Source: Polynucleobacter parvulilacunae
Lineage (GTDB): Bacteria; Pseudomonadota; Gammaproteobacteria; Burkholderiales; Burkholderiaceae
Direction: 5' to 3'
Assembly: GCF_018881715.1 (NCBI RefSeq)
Contig: NZ_JACVPW010000001.1
Span: 955,337-1,019,336 of the forward strand
DNA: 64,000 nucleotides
Each line of letters opens with the position of its first letter. The first letter of the stretch is position 1. Under the pieces are notes generated by a model. It saw only the letters and a program-made list of their open reading frames with translations. It was not told the origin of the DNA and did no database searches. The position numbers and the translations under genes are program-made. Of the stretch, positions 26,326 to 37,170 are shown piece by piece.

Positions 26326-27876
26326 TTACTCTTCTTCGCGACGCAAATGCGGAAAGAGAATCACATCACGAATGTTGGGTGCATCAGTAAGTAGCATTAC
26401 TAAGCGATCGATACCAATGCCGCAGCCGCCAGTTGGAGGCATGCCGTACTCGAGGGCGCGGATGAAGTCATGGTCAAAGTACATCGCTTCTTCGTCGCCT
26501 GCTTCTTTTTGCTCTACTTGCTTGCGGAAGCGATTTGCTTGATCTTCTGCATCGTTTAACTCTGAGAAACCATTAGCGATTTCGCGACCGGTGATAAAGA
26601 GCTCAAAACGCTCAGTAATGCCGGGGCGGGTATCGGACTCTCTAGCGAGTGGGCTGACTTCGATTGGGTAATCAATGATGTAAGTTGGCTCCCACAGATG
26701 TTCTTCAGCAACCAATTCAAATAGGGCGAGTTGGAGTGCGCCAATGCCCGCATTCTTCAAGGTTGGGGTATCTGGATTTTCGCCACCCTTTTTCAATTCA
26801 GTGCGAATGAAGTTGATGTCATCCAATTGAGCGGCTTCATAGCTCTTGCCTGACTGACCGCAGTACTTGAGGATTGCCTCTGTAATAGTCAAACGCTGGA
26901 ATGGTTTGCTCAGATCGAGTTCGCGACCTTGATGTGTCAATACCGCAGTACCTTGGGCATCAATAGCTGCCGCACGAATCAAGCCTTCTGTGAAATCCAT
27001 TAACCAACGGTAGTCGGTATATGCCGCATAGAACTCCATCATTGTGAATTCTGGATTATGACGTGGGCTTACACCTTCGTTGCGGAAGTTGCGATTGATT
27101 TCAAAGACACGCTCAAAACCGCCAACCACTAAACGTTTGAGATAGAGCTCAGGAGCAATACGCAGGAACATTTGCATGTCGAGTGCATTGTGATGGGTAA
27201 TAAATGGCTTGGCTGCTGCGCCACCAGGAATCGGATGGAGCATCGGTGTTTCCACTTCCATGAAGTCGGCATCCAACATATGGCGACGTAAGGATGCGAT
27301 TGCATTACTACGTGCCTTGAAGGTATTGCGACTTTCTGGATTAACAATGAGGTCCACATAGCGCTGACGATACTTAGTCTCTAAGTCTGATAGACCGTGG
27401 AACTTATCTGGCAATGGGCGCAATGACTTACTAAGGAGGCGCAAGTTGCTGCATTCAACAGACAGCTCGCCTTTATTGGTCTTGAACAGGTTACCTTCAG
27501 CAGAGATAAAGTCACCCATATCCCAATGCTTAAAGGCGCCATGCACATCAGCACCGCTAAGTTCGTCATTGATGTAGAACTGAATCTGGCCACTACGGTC
27601 TTGAATGGTTGCGAAGCTTGCTTTACCCATCACACGCTTAAGTACCATACGTCCAGCTACTTTGACGTGAACTTTCTTGGCGGCTAATTCTTCTTTAGTA
27701 AGACTGTCATAGTGAGCATGTAAATCTGCTGCCAAATGTGTTGGCACAAAATCATTTGGGAATGCGACTCCGCCAGCACGAAGCTTGGCAAGTTTTTCAC
27801 GGCGCTCTGCAATGATGTGATTCTCATCAACTACTTCAGTAGCTGGGGCTGTGTCTAAATTGGTTTTATCGTTCAT
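26326..27876 (-). CDS. lysS: Lysyl-tRNA synthetase (class II)
   Basis: Charges tRNA-Lys. It has an N-terminal OB-fold anticodon-binding domain (about residues 65-160) and class II catalytic motifs: motif 2 in [20 protein letters not shown] and motif 3 in [13 protein letters not shown]. It is 516 residues, close to E. coli LysS (505). It is last in the minus-strand series rpfE-like, recJ, prfB, lysS, 33 bases after prfB. Confidence 0.97.
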   Translation of the reverse strand: MNDKTNLDTAPATEVVDENHIIAERREKLAKLRAGGVAFPNDFVPTHLAADLHAHYDSLTKEELAAKKVHVKVAGRMVLKRVMGKASFATIQDRSGQIQFYINDELSGADVHGAFKHWDMGDFISAEGNLFKTNKGELSVECSNLRLLSKSLRPLPDKFHGLSDLETKYRQRYVDLIVNPESRNTFKARSNAIASLRRHMLDADFMEVETPMLHPIPGGAAAKPFITHHNALDMQMFLRIAPELYLKRLVVGGFERVFEINRNFRNEGVSPRHNPEFTMMEFYAAYTDYRWLMDFTEGLIRAAAIDAQGTAVLTHQGRELDLSKPFQRLTITEAILKYCGQSGKSYEAAQLDDINFIRTELKKGGENPDTPTLKNAGIGALQLALFELVAEEHLWEPTYIIDYPIEVSPLARESDTRPGITERFELFITGREIANGFSELNDAEDQANRFRKQVEQKEAGDEEAMYFDHDFIRALEYGMPPTGGCGIGIDRLVMLLTDAPNIRDVILFPHLRREEE

Positions 27877-27909
27877 ATCTATTGTGGTGCAGTAATGGGT
27901 GTGAGGTTA

Positions 27910-29014
27910 TTACACGCCTTGTTTCAGGCTAGCTTCAATAAAGGCATCGAGATCGCCATCCAATACTTTTTGGGTATTCGAAATCTCAACGTTAGTGCGT
28001 AAATCTTTAATACGGCTTTGATCCAATACATAGGAGCGGATTTGATGACCCCAGCCCACATCAGTCTTGCTGGCTTCTAGTTTGTCCTGCTCAGCGCGAC
28101 GCTTTTGCATCTCGTGTTCGTAGAGACGTGACTTAAGCATGCTCATCGCTTCAGCGCGGTTACGGTGTTGACTACGGTCATTCTGACACTGCACCACAAT
28201 CCCAGTGGGGATGTGGGTTAAACGAACTGCAGAGTCGGTTTTGTTAATGTGCTGACCACCCGCACCAGAGGCGCGGTAGGTGTCAGTGCGGATATCAGCG
28301 GGATTAACGTCGATCTCAATTGAGTCATCAATCTCTGGGTAGACGTAGATAGAGGCAAATGAAGTATGGCGTCCATTTGAAGAGTCAAAAGGTGATTTAC
28401 GTACTAAGCGGTGCACACCAGTTTCTGAGCGGAGGTGGCCGTAAGCATATTCACCATCCACTTTAATGGTTGCACTCTTAATGCCAGCAACGTCACCATC
28501 AGATTCTTCAAGAATTTCAGTTTTATAGCCTTTGCGTTCGCAATACTTGAGGTATTGACGATAGAGCATGCTGGCCCAGTCGCAGGCTTCAGTACCACCA
28601 GCGCCTGCTTGAATATCAATAAAGCAATTGCAAGAGTCCATCTCATTGTGGAACATGCGGCGGAACTCGAGGTCGCCAACAATCTTGCTGTAGTTCTCAA
28701 CATCCTGCTCGATAGCAGCGATTGTTTCAAAATCGCTTTCTTCTTTAGCCATGTCAAACAGCTCAAGAGCGCTAGTAATGTTGGCATTGAGATCAGTAAG
28801 AGTGGCAACTACGCCATCGAGCAATTTCTTTTCTTTGCCGAGTGCTTGTGCTTTCTTTTGATCATCCCAAATCGTGGGATCTTCCAGAATTGAATTAACT
28901 TCAGTAAGGCGACGTGACTTTACTTCGAAGTCAAAGATACCCCCGAAGAGCTTGCTCACGAGTGAGCAGGTCGGACAAGGTATTTGAAATAGTGTTTAGT
29001 TGTTCAGCTTCCAT
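27910..29014 (-). CDS. prfB: Peptide chain release factor 2, with programmed +1 frameshift
   Basis: Class I release factor reading UGA and UAA. The true start is the ATG at 29014: 27 codons encode [12 protein letters not shown] to LRGYL, then an in-frame TGA (28933-28931) interrupts. The site reads CGG GGG TAT CTT TGA C, the conserved RF2 slippery sequence with an SD-like GGGGG upstream of CTT; the ribosome shifts +1 and continues as DFEVKSRR. The full product is 367 residues (E. coli 365). The GGQ motif and the SPF anticodon-like tripeptide are intact. RF2 autoregulates: low RF2 favours frameshifting. The interruption is therefore not a mutation. Confidence 0.97.
28930..28945 (-). promoter_or_regulatory. 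RF2 +1 frameshift site
   Basis: The recoding element: SD-like GGGGG, then TAT CTT TGA C, with TGA in the zero frame and GAC in the shifted frame. The order, spacing and UGA-C context match the conserved bacterial prfB site. Confidence 0.95.
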
Positions 29015-29059
29015 CCCCTAATTATAAGGGGGTTATTGTCCCGAACCCTTGGGCGCTGC

Positions 29060-30820
29060 TCAGTTGCCAGGACCCTCATCATGGGCTTCAATCATTAGCT
29101 GCACGCGGGCTTGACCTTGGTAGCGGTCAGTCACAAGGCGGTAGGCCAGCCTGGCTTTGGCGGGCAGGCTTTGTGTGCGGTTAAACCAAACAGCGGTGAT
29201 TGGTTTATTGCTTGTTTTGAGCTCAGAGTCGCCGATCGGGCGGACCATGAGACGCAAATGCTTTTCTTTCATGAGGCTTTGCTGGGCAATCTCAAATTCC
29301 CCATAGAAAACCGGCTGAGGGAAGCCTTGGCCCCAGATTTCTTCGGCTAGTAAGTCACCAATTTCAGGGGTAAATTCAGAAAGCTCCAATGCGCCGTCGT
29401 GAGCATGGCGACGTTCAAGTAATTCATTTGTGAGTAGACTGCTCGCTACTTCCTGAAAGCAGGCATCAAACTTTTCAAAGTCGCTCTTTCGAATTGTTAA
29501 ACCCGCAGCCATTGCATGACCACCAAACTTCAAAATGAGTCCAGGCTCGCGCTTTGAAACAAGGTCTAATGCATCTCTTAAATGAAAGCCAGTAAGCGAA
29601 CGACCAGAGCCTCGCAATTCTTCGCCCGTGCTGCCATCGGCAGGCGCAAACACAATTGCGGGGCGATTAAAACGTTCCTTTAAGCGTGAAGCAACAATAC
29701 CGACGACTCCTTGATGCCACTCTGGATTCCATAAGCAAATACTGGTGCGCTCTGCCATAGTGCCCGCTAATTGATCTTCAGCAAGATGAGAGAGGGCGGT
29801 TTCTTGCATACCCGTTTCAATTACTCGACGCTCACGATTAATGCGATCGAGCTCATGCGCGAGATTGATCGCTTCATCAGTGTTATCGGTAAGGAGGAGG
29901 CGAATGCCTAAGGTCATATCCGCTAGACGCCCAGCAGCATTGAGTCTGGGGCCAATTGCAAAACCTAAGTCAAATGTATTGGCCTTGCGTGGATCTCGGG
30001 TTGCCGCCTGAAACAGCGCTTGAATGCCGGGCTGTGAGATACCTGCGCGAATGCGTTTTAAACCATTGGAAACTAATACGCGATTATTGCGATCGAGTTG
30101 AGCAACGTCCGCAACTGTTCCTAAAGCAACGAGGTCGAGAAGATTTTCTACCTTAGGCTGAGTCTCATTAGTGAACTTCCCACGCTTACGAAGTTCAGCA
30201 CGCAATGCAACGAGCATATAAAACATCACACCAACGCCAGCAAGTGCTTTACTGGTAAAGCTGCAACCCGGTTGATTGGGGTTAACAATTGCTAAAGCCT
30301 TGGGTAAGTTATCTCCGGGCAGGTGATGGTCGGTCACAATGACTTCCATTCCTAACTCACGGGCGCGATCAACACCAGCTTCACTAGCAATGCCGTTATC
30401 TACGGTAATGAGGTATTTCGGCTTGGGGTTTTGTTGTGCAGCTAGCTCCACTACCTCTGGCGTCAGACCATAGCCCATCGTGAAGCGGTTTGGAACTAGA
30501 AACTGAATTGGGGTCTCAGGCCCGCCCAGCATGCGTAAGCCCCGTACGCCAACGGCGCAGGCAGTCGCACCATCGCAGTCGTAGTCCGCAACGATGAGCA
30601 TCGGCTCTTTTTTCTCAAGGATGTCGGCAAGTAAAGAGGCAGTACTAATGCAATTCTTGAGCTCAACAGGTGAAAGTAGTTGCTTTAAATCAAGCGAGAG
30701 TTCTTCAGGAGATTGCAGGCCCCTTGCGGCATAGAGTCGAGCTAGCAATGGATGTAAACCACTCTGCGCTAGCCAGGTGGAAGTGCGTTCCGAAAAGGGG
30801 CGTTGAGAGAATAGACTCAT
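29060..30820 (-). CDS. recJ: Single-strand-specific 5'-3' exonuclease RecJ
   Basis: DHH-family exonuclease used in RecF recombination and mismatch repair. The metal-binding motifs are VADYDCDG (about residues 77-84), a TVDNG segment near residue 140 and VTDHHLPG near residue 160; the DHHA1 region with GGHAMAAG follows and a C-terminal OB-fold ends the protein. The 586-residue length is typical. It starts 7 bases after the upstream RpfE-like gene and probably shares its transcript. Confidence 0.95.
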   Translation of the reverse strand: MSLFSQRPFSERTSTWLAQSGLHPLLARLYAARGLQSPEELSLDLKQLLSPVELKNCISTASLLADILEKKEPMLIVADYDCDGATACAVGVRGLRMLGGPETPIQFLVPNRFTMGYGLTPEVVELAAQQNPKPKYLITVDNGIASEAGVDRARELGMEVIVTDHHLPGDNLPKALAIVNPNQPGCSFTSKALAGVGVMFYMLVALRAELRKRGKFTNETQPKVENLLDLVALGTVADVAQLDRNNRVLVSNGLKRIRAGISQPGIQALFQAATRDPRKANTFDLGFAIGPRLNAAGRLADMTLGIRLLLTDNTDEAINLAHELDRINRERRVIETGMQETALSHLAEDQLAGTMAERTSICLWNPEWHQGVVGIVASRLKERFNRPAIVFAPADGSTGEELRGSGRSLTGFHLRDALDLVSKREPGLILKFGGHAMAAGLTIRKSDFEKFDACFQEVASSLLTNELLERRHAHDGALELSEFTPEIGDLLAEEIWGQGFPQPVFYGEFEIAQQSLMKEKHLRLMVRPIGDSELKTSNKPITAVWFNRTQSLPAKARLAYRLVTDRYQGQARVQLMIEAHDEGPGN

Positions 30821-30827
30821 AGGAAAC

Positions 30828-31808
30828 TCATGCTTGAGTAATTGCTTTCCAAGTTAGCGGCTCTGCTTTTTTCCAGAAGGCCCAAGATTTCTTGGAAAGG
30901 TCTTTAGCGGTAAATATTCGCTCGCGCACTTTACCTTTTGGAAAATCGATGATGACTACTTCATCTAACTGTTTATCAAACAGGGCTGCGCTTAATTGTG
31001 GCCAAATATTTTGTGCTTGATCAAGCCAAGCAAAAGCGCCAGCTAGATCTTTCTCATCTAAGGCGGCTTGATGAGCAATTCCTAGTAGCCTTGCCAGCCC
31101 AGCAATTAAGGGGTTCTGACTAATTAAGCGCTGCGATTTCTTCAGTGCATCAGGAGCTTGAACATCATTGAGTTTGCCAATGCCGCTAATCCAGATCGAG
31201 TTAATGCTGGGCATTCCACGCTGCTCGCGTTCTTCATTGACGGGACCAATGTGCCAAAGCATTTGGATTTCATTTTGAAGTTTGCGCCATCGTTTGGCGA
31301 TACCTTCTTCTTTAGAATCGCGTGGCATCCACCAGTCAATATTACGACCATGGGCTTGATCAACGCTGTAACTTTCTAAGCTCGCAAAAGGTCCTGCAGG
31401 AATAAACCAATAGTGTTGATTCTGAAATAAAACAACACTCTGAAAATCTTCTTCGATAAAAGGAAGGGCTGCGCTAAGAAGTTCGGATGACTCTTTTTCC
31501 GTCAGATCAATCTGACTTTGCCCCATCAAAATGAGGTGATCACGTGTGGCATGCAGATGAACTGGCTGTAGGCAGGCAATTATTTCATTTGGGTTGACTG
31601 CTAGATTGGATTGCCCCAGAAGTAAGACGGGGGCAAGCGGCGCCTTTTCTCCCAGCAGAAAACGTTCATGAGGAAGCCCTTGCTGAGGACTATCTCTGGT
31701 TTCAAGCTCATCTAAGGCATCTTCCCCAGATAGCATCAGGGTAAAGCGGCGCGGCAAAGCTCTAGAAGGGGTGGAATTGACAGTCATTCCCCTGATTTTA
31801 GGTGGCAT
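30828..31808 (-). CDS. RpfE-like conserved protein of unknown function
   Basis: A 326-residue soluble protein (319 if the ATG at 31787 is used) with no signal peptide or membrane segment. It resembles the family annotated as RpfE-type regulatory protein, known from the Xanthomonas rpf region and often found beside recJ, as it is here. Visible features are a tryptophan-rich patch (residues about 172-197, with DWWMPRD, KRWRKL and MLWHIGP) and a conserved VLFQNQHYWFIPAG. Its biochemical role is unknown to me. It is divergent from lolC with 40 bases between the starts. No strong ribosome site precedes either start candidate. Confidence 0.65.
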   Translation of the reverse strand: MPPKIRGMTVNSTPSRALPRRFTLMLSGEDALDELETRDSPQQGLPHERFLLGEKAPLAPVLLLGQSNLAVNPNEIIACLQPVHLHATRDHLILMGQSQIDLTEKESSELLSAALPFIEEDFQSVVLFQNQHYWFIPAGPFASLESYSVDQAHGRNIDWWMPRDSKEEGIAKRWRKLQNEIQMLWHIGPVNEEREQRGMPSINSIWISGIGKLNDVQAPDALKKSQRLISQNPLIAGLARLLGIAHQAALDEKDLAGAFAWLDQAQNIWPQLSAALFDKQLDEVVIIDFPKGKVRERIFTAKDLSKKSWAFWKKAEPLTWKAITQA

Positions 31809-31848
31809 TTGGGTATTCCGCCCGCATGCCTGTGCGATTCACTAAACT

Positions 31849-33117
31849 GTGAGTATGTTGAGACTTCCTATTGAGCTAGAAATTGGCCTGCGCTACACCC
31901 GATCTAAGCGTCGCAAGACGGTAGGTAAACGCGATGGCTTTCTTTCCTTCATTTCTGGTATTTCCACTGCGGGCATCGCTTTAGGCGTTGCCTCGCTAAT
32001 TGTGGTGCTTTCTGTCATGAATGGCTTTCAGAAGGAGGTACGTGATCGCATGTTGTCCGTCCTTTCTCATGTGGAAATCATTTCTCCAGATGGGTTGGTA
32101 AATTGGGAGCCGCTGGCACTGAAAGTGGCGCAGCAACCACACGTCGTTGGTGTAGCACCAATGGTGAGTTCACAAGGTTTGTTAAGTCGCGACAACATGA
32201 TGCGTGGCGTATCTATTCGGGGCATCTTGCCAAGTGAGGAAGGCAGGGTTTCCGATCTGCCTAAACAATTTGTTGCGGGAAGTATTGAGGACTTGAAGCC
32301 TGGAAGCTTTGGTGTTGCCCTAGGAGCACAACTTGCGGCGATTGTTGGCGCACACGTTGGCGATCGCATTAACTTGATTGTTCCTGAAAGTGACTTAACG
32401 CCAGCGGGTGCAATGCCGCGTATGCGTACGCTTCAGGTAGTGGGCATTGTCGATAGCGGTCATTATGAATACGACAGTTCTTTAGCCATCATGCATTGGA
32501 AAGATGCTGCAGCCTTACTACGTTTGCGTGACCCGTCTGGCCTACGTGTCAAGGTGGATGATATGCAGCGGGCCCCTGAGGTTGCTAATGAGTTAGCGGC
32601 AATTGTTCCTCAGGCACTTTGGGTGACTGATTGGTCAAGATCTAACCGCAATTGGTTTGCAGCTGTTCAGACCGAAAAGAAAATGATGTTCATCATTTTG
32701 ACTTTGATTATTGCGGTGGCCGCTTTTAACTTGGTCTCTACCTTAGTGATGACAGTCAATGAGAAACAGGCTGACATAGCGATTCTGAGAACAATGGGTG
32801 CGAGCCCTGGACTCATTCAGAGAATATTTTTAATTCAGGGGCTGGCAATTGGTTTATTAGGTTCTTTAGCTGGAGTGCTGCTGGGTTTATTGATTGCACT
32901 CAACATTGATGTGATTGTTCCAGTGATTGAAGCGATCTTCCGTGTGCAGTTTTTGCCACGTGAGGTGTATTTCATTAGTGAGCTGCCATCCGACGTGAGG
33001 GCAAATGACGTGCTGACAGTAGGTTTAATGGCTTTTGGCCTCTCAGTATTAGCTACGCTGTATCCAAGTCGTCGTGCCGCTAAGGTGCAACCAGCGGAGG
33101 CCTTGCGCTATGAATAA
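31849..33117 (+). CDS. lolC: Lipoprotein-releasing ABC transporter, permease LolC/LolE
   Basis: Inner-membrane subunit of LolCDE, which extracts outer-membrane lipoproteins and hands them to LolA. One membrane helix near residues 30-60 is followed by a large periplasmic domain (about 60-270), then three helices in a FtsX-type region. It starts at GTG 31849 or ATG 31855 (two residues shorter). Only one permease gene lies beside lolD, so the transporter may be a LolC/E homodimer (LolF-like), as in many bacteria with a single permease; this is inference. The stop overlaps the lolD start by 8 bases. Confidence 0.93.
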   Translation: MSMLRLPIELEIGLRYTRSKRRKTVGKRDGFLSFISGISTAGIALGVASLIVVLSVMNGFQKEVRDRMLSVLSHVEIISPDGLVNWEPLALKVAQQPHVVGVAPMVSSQGLLSRDNMMRGVSIRGILPSEEGRVSDLPKQFVAGSIEDLKPGSFGVALGAQLAAIVGAHVGDRINLIVPESDLTPAGAMPRMRTLQVVGIVDSGHYEYDSSLAIMHWKDAAALLRLRDPSGLRVKVDDMQRAPEVANELAAIVPQALWVTDWSRSNRNWFAAVQTEKKMMFIILTLIIAVAAFNLVSTLVMTVNEKQADIAILRTMGASPGLIQRIFLIQGLAIGLLGSLAGVLLGLLIALNIDVIVPVIEAIFRVQFLPREVYFISELPSDVRANDVLTVGLMAFGLSVLATLYPSRRAAKVQPAEALRYE

Positions 33118-33820
33118 CTTAGATACGAATAATTTAGATAAGTTAGTGCTTAAGGCCAGAGGCCTTGCTAAGACTTATGGTCAAGGACCTACTGCGGTTG
33201 AGGTTCTGAAAGCGATTGATTTGGATGTAGCTCCCTCAGAAAAGGTGGCTATTGTTGGGTCATCTGGATCCGGCAAGAGCACCTTACTTCATTTATTAGG
33301 CGGCCTAGATAGTCCAAGCGCTGGTTCAGTCATTTTGGCTGGCTCTAATTTGAGTGACTTGCCAGTCAAAAAATTGGATCAATTACGCAACCATAGTCTT
33401 GGCTTTATTTATCAATTTCATCACCTCTTGGATGAATTTAGTGCCGCAGAAAATGTAGCATTGCCTTTACGTATCCGTGGCCTCAGTAATGATGAGTCTA
33501 TGGACCGGGCTAGCAAGATGCTCAAAGCAGTTGGCCTAGCTGCACGCGAATTACATACGCCTGGCGAGCTCTCTGGCGGAGAGCGTCAGCGTGTTGCGGT
33601 AGCCCGCGCCTTAGTTGGTAATCCAGCTTGCGTTCTAGCGGATGAGCCAACAGGTAACCTCGATACTGAAACTGCTGATGGTGTATTTGATTTAATGCTT
33701 GATATCGCTCGTGATCAAGGTACCGCCTTTGTGATCGTGACGCATGATCCAATTCGCGCTAAACGTTGTGATCGTATTTTGCATTTAGAGCGTGGAGTAT
33801 TAAAGATATTTTCAGCATGA
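33110..33820 (+). CDS. lolD: Lipoprotein-releasing ABC transporter, ATPase LolD
   Basis: ATPase subunit powering lipoprotein release. Walker [10 protein letters not shown], the Q-loop region [10 protein letters not shown] (typical of LolD), the signature [15 protein letters not shown] and Walker B VLADEPTG are all intact. I start at ATG 33110 (GGAGG nine bases upstream) rather than the open frame from 33074, which would add a poorly conserved Arg/Cys-rich leader inside lolC. It overlaps lolC by 8 bases and tatD by 4. Confidence 0.96.
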   Translation: MNNLDTNNLDKLVLKARGLAKTYGQGPTAVEVLKAIDLDVAPSEKVAIVGSSGSGKSTLLHLLGGLDSPSAGSVILAGSNLSDLPVKKLDQLRNHSLGFIYQFHHLLDEFSAAENVALPLRIRGLSNDESMDRASKMLKAVGLAARELHTPGELSGGERQRVAVARALVGNPACVLADEPTGNLDTETADGVFDLMLDIARDQGTAFVIVTHDPIRAKRCDRILHLERGVLKIFSA

Positions 33821-34668
33821 GTGGACATCCCATGTGGATCGATACCCATTGCCATCTAGATGCTCCTGAGTTTGAAGGCTCGCTGGATGCAGTTATCCAA
33901 AGAGCTTCAGATAAGTACGTCAAGGCTATTCTGTTGCCGGCTGTAAAAGCGGCAGACTGCGCTTCCGTCAAAGCACTATCTCATCAATACAGTCAGCAAA
34001 TTCCTGGCCTGGTCTACACCCTCGGAATACATCCGCTATATACCAATCAAGTACAAGAAGGTGACATCCAAATTCTGGAGAATCATATTATTGATTCACT
34101 TTCTGACTCTCGCTTTGTTGGTGTTGGTGAAATTGGTCTAGATTATTTTGTAGAAGACTTAGATCCCCAGCGGCAAGAATACTTTTTCAATGCGCAATTA
34201 GATTTGGCCCAGAAATACCAGCTACCCGTAATCTTGCATGTTCGTAGATCGCAAGATGCTATTCTGAAAGCGTTGCGTCGTCGTAATATCCCCAGTGGAA
34301 TAGCGCATGCTTTTAATGGCAGCTTTCAGCAGGCAGAGCAATTTATCGAGCTTGGTTTTAAGTTAGGCTTTGGTGGTGCAGCGACTTATGAGCGTGCGCT
34401 GCAAATCCGTAGGCTACTTAAAGAGTTGCCGCTCGATAGCATCGTTACCGAAACAGATTCGCCGGATATCCCGCCAGCATGGCTCAGGGGAGAAGGCATC
34501 GCTTTTAATGAGCCTGCTTTTCTACCTCGGGTTGTCAAGGAGCTTGCCTTAGTGCGAGGCATTAGTGATGCTGAGTTTTCAGCTGCTGTATGGCGCAATG
34601 CCATGCAAGTATTGCCGCGTTGGTCTGCATTATGCGCAGACATTCCTAGCCACAACCTAGCCCCTTAA
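33817..34668 (+). CDS. TatD-family metal-dependent DNase
   Basis: TIM-barrel hydrolase with metal ligands in IDTHCHLD (His11 and His13), the bridging glutamate in GEIGLDY, HVR in the middle and ETDSPD near the end. TatD enzymes act as 3'-5' nucleases. Full length at 283 residues; the ATG at 33832 is an alternative start giving 278. It is linked to lolD by a 4-base overlap (ATGA) and followed four bases later by comEC. Paralogues (YcfH, YjjV) exist in this family, so no exact gene symbol is given. Confidence 0.9.
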   Translation: MSGHPMWIDTHCHLDAPEFEGSLDAVIQRASDKYVKAILLPAVKAADCASVKALSHQYSQQIPGLVYTLGIHPLYTNQVQEGDIQILENHIIDSLSDSRFVGVGEIGLDYFVEDLDPQRQEYFFNAQLDLAQKYQLPVILHVRRSQDAILKALRRRNIPSGIAHAFNGSFQQAEQFIELGFKLGFGGAATYERALQIRRLLKELPLDSIVTETDSPDIPPAWLRGEGIAFNEPAFLPRVVKELALVRGISDAEFSAAVWRNAMQVLPRWSALCADIPSHNLAP

Positions 34669-34672
34669 TTCA

Positions 34673-37147
34673 TTGCGCTTAGCTATTGCGGCGTTTATCG
34701 CCGGGGGATCGCTCCTTTTCTTTTTGCCGAAAGTTCCCAAATATTGGTTATATGTCTGCATAGCTACAGCTGTAGTGTGTTTATTCACAATTTGTTTTTC
34801 TCGTAACTATGGCATTGCTAAAAAACTGGCAATCATTGGCTTGCTGTTTACGATGGGCTTTGCATGGAATGCGCGCTATGCCGAAAATCGCTTGGAAAAT
34901 ATTCTTGCCGAAGATTTGGAGGGTAAAGAGGTAACGCTTGAGGGAAGGGTTGCTGCTTTACCCCAAAGCAATTCTTCTGGTGCCAAGTTTGCATTTGAGG
35001 TGGATCGTGCTAGCGCGGGTAGAGAAAATCTTGATCGCTTTCCAAAGCGTATTTACTTAAGTTGGCAGCCCGCCTGGAGAAATCCTCAAGACATTCCCGA
35101 AGTCATTCCTGGTCAGCGTTGGAGGTTTAAGGCAAAGCTCAAGCGACCCTATGGCTCTCTAAACCCTTATACGTTTGATTTTGAGCGCTGGTCTTTTCAT
35201 CAAGACTTTGGCGCTAGTGGTTCAGTCCGATCGGGTGAGTTATTGGTCGATAGAGAGATTGCTTGGGATGAGTTTGAATTGCGTATGGAGCTTTCGCGCT
35301 GGCACTTACGTAAAAAGATACGGTCAATGTTGTCGGAGGATGCGAGATATGTAGGCGTATTGATTGCATTGGTGATGGGGGATCAAAATGCGATTAATCA
35401 AGATGACTGGCAAGTATTTAATGCAACAGGAATTGGACATCTCATTTCAATATCGGGACTACATGTAACCATGTTGGCAGGTATTGGTGCTTCATTAGCT
35501 GCTTTTATTTGGCGTAGGCGAACATGGCCCCTCATTGCGCCAGTGAGTAAGGTGGCGGCGGTATCGGGATTTGCGACAGCATTTATTTATGCGTGGTTAG
35601 CGGGTTTTCAGATTCCGGCACAAAGAACCATGTATATGGTTGGCGTGGTGGCATTTGCTTTGTGGACTGGCAGAAATCCAAGATCTTTTGATATTTGGTG
35701 GTGGGCCCTGGCTTTTGTATTGGTGATTGATCCAATGGCCCCTTATACGCCAGGCTTTTGGTTATCTTTTGGCGCAGTGGCTGCCATCCTTTATGCCATG
35801 GGCGACTCCTCTGGCTTATTAGGCATCCCCAATGGGAAAGAGCTGGAAGTGCATTGGATGCAGCGCATGTCCCATGCTTTGCGAGAGGCATGCCGTGTAC
35901 AAACCGTTGTTACATTGGCATTATTACCGTTTACTTTATTTTGGTTTTATCAAGTCTCCATTGTTTCGCCATTGGCTAATGCATTTGCTATTCCGCTTGT
36001 GAGTTACATCGTGACGCCGCTCGCAATCGCTGGTGCCTTGCTCCCTGAATTTATTGGCCGTTGGTTGTTATTGCCAGCTCATGCATCCATGGAGTATCTG
36101 GCTGCCATCCTGGAGTGGATGGCGGGCTGGAGTTGGTCGGTAATTTGGTCAAGGCAACCAGCGTGGTGGATGCTAGTGATATCTGGATGTGGAATTGTTT
36201 ATGCCATTCGTCCTGGTGATATTGCTGAAACATGGAAGTGGAGATTGCTTGCCATCACCTTATCAGCGCCTTTATTTGTTTTGCCAACTCAATTCAATTC
36301 ACCTCTTAATCAAGGGGAATTTAGAGCGATTGTTTTGGATATTGGACAAGGTACTGCAGTACTTATTGAAACTGCCAATAGAAGATTGCTCTATGACACG
36401 GGGCCCATTCAAGGCAAGAAAGATGATGCAGGGCAACGAGTGATTCTTCCCTATTTGCGTGGACGAGGAATCGATCGAATTGATCGCATGGTGATTAGTC
36501 ATAGTGACGGCGATCACATTGGCGGTGCTGCAAGCTTGCTAAAACAGATTCAGTTTGATTCCATGATGGGTTCATTACCCAGTGCCAATCCGCTGCTCCA
36601 GAATTTGCAAGCAAGGAAAATACCTGCTATCCCATGTCGTTTTGGCCAACGCTGGGAGTGGGATGGTGTGGAATTTGTAATTTGGCATCCCCATGAAGAA
36701 ACTGTGTTTACCGATCAATACCCTGGCAAACCTAACGAGATGAGTTGCGTACTTGAGGTGCGCAATCAGCAAAGCTCTCTTTGGTTAACAGGCGATGTTG
36801 AGAGGCGGGGTGAAGCTGAAATTACTGAGCGCTTAGATGAAAAAATGTTGCAAGAAATTGGCGCCAGGGAGTTGATTTTTATGGCACCACATCATGGCAG
36901 CAAAACATCCTCTTCCTTAGCGCTTCTAAAGCAGCTGGAGCCCAATCAGGCATTTGCCCAAAATGGCTATCGTAATCGCTATGGCCATCCACATCCAGAT
37001 GTGACGGCACGTTATCGAGGTCTTGGAATTCCGTTTTATCAAACTCCTCAAACAGGCGCACAGACCTGGCTATTTAAAAATAATGCAAAGTCTTCGACAC
37101 AGTTTTTGAGGCATGATATAAAACGACTATGGCATCGTTTGATGTGA
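34673..37147 (+). CDS. comEC: ComEC/Rec2 DNA-uptake channel
   Basis: Inner-membrane protein thought to carry transforming single-stranded DNA into the cytoplasm. It has an N-terminal DUF4131 region with membrane helices, a central Competence domain with about eight helices (residues about 220-500; GIGHLISISGLHVTM is the family motif), and a C-terminal metallo-beta-lactamase domain with SHSDGDHIGG near residue 610 and APHHGSKTSS. All three parts are intact over 824 residues. The start is TTG (34673), four bases after tatD and without an evident Shine-Dalgarno, so translation is probably coupled. The next in-frame ATG would delete the first membrane helices. Confidence 0.92.
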   Translation: MRLAIAAFIAGGSLLFFLPKVPKYWLYVCIATAVVCLFTICFSRNYGIAKKLAIIGLLFTMGFAWNARYAENRLENILAEDLEGKEVTLEGRVAALPQSNSSGAKFAFEVDRASAGRENLDRFPKRIYLSWQPAWRNPQDIPEVIPGQRWRFKAKLKRPYGSLNPYTFDFERWSFHQDFGASGSVRSGELLVDREIAWDEFELRMELSRWHLRKKIRSMLSEDARYVGVLIALVMGDQNAINQDDWQVFNATGIGHLISISGLHVTMLAGIGASLAAFIWRRRTWPLIAPVSKVAAVSGFATAFIYAWLAGFQIPAQRTMYMVGVVAFALWTGRNPRSFDIWWWALAFVLVIDPMAPYTPGFWLSFGAVAAILYAMGDSSGLLGIPNGKELEVHWMQRMSHALREACRVQTVVTLALLPFTLFWFYQVSIVSPLANAFAIPLVSYIVTPLAIAGALLPEFIGRWLLLPAHASMEYLAAILEWMAGWSWSVIWSRQPAWWMLVISGCGIVYAIRPGDIAETWKWRLLAITLSAPLFVLPTQFNSPLNQGEFRAIVLDIGQGTAVLIETANRRLLYDTGPIQGKKDDAGQRVILPYLRGRGIDRIDRMVISHSDGDHIGGAASLLKQIQFDSMMGSLPSANPLLQNLQARKIPAIPCRFGQRWEWDGVEFVIWHPHEETVFTDQYPGKPNEMSCVLEVRNQQSSLWLTGDVERRGEAEITERLDEKMLQEIGARELIFMAPHHGSKTSSSLALLKQLEPNQAFAQNGYRNRYGHPHPDVTARYRGLGIPFYQTPQTGAQTWLFKNNAKSSTQFLRHDIKRLWHRLM

Positions 37148-37170
37148 AATTGAAGAAAAGGATTCTGCAA

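Noticed and set aside
28931..28933. Nonsense mutation near the 5' end of prfB
   Set aside because: The stop lies in the conserved RF2 frameshift signal, and the shifted frame continues without defect.
33074..33109. N-terminal extension of LolD starting at 33074
   Set aside because: The extra residues are Cys/Arg-rich shadow sequence of lolC; the ATG at 33110 has GGAGG at ideal spacing.
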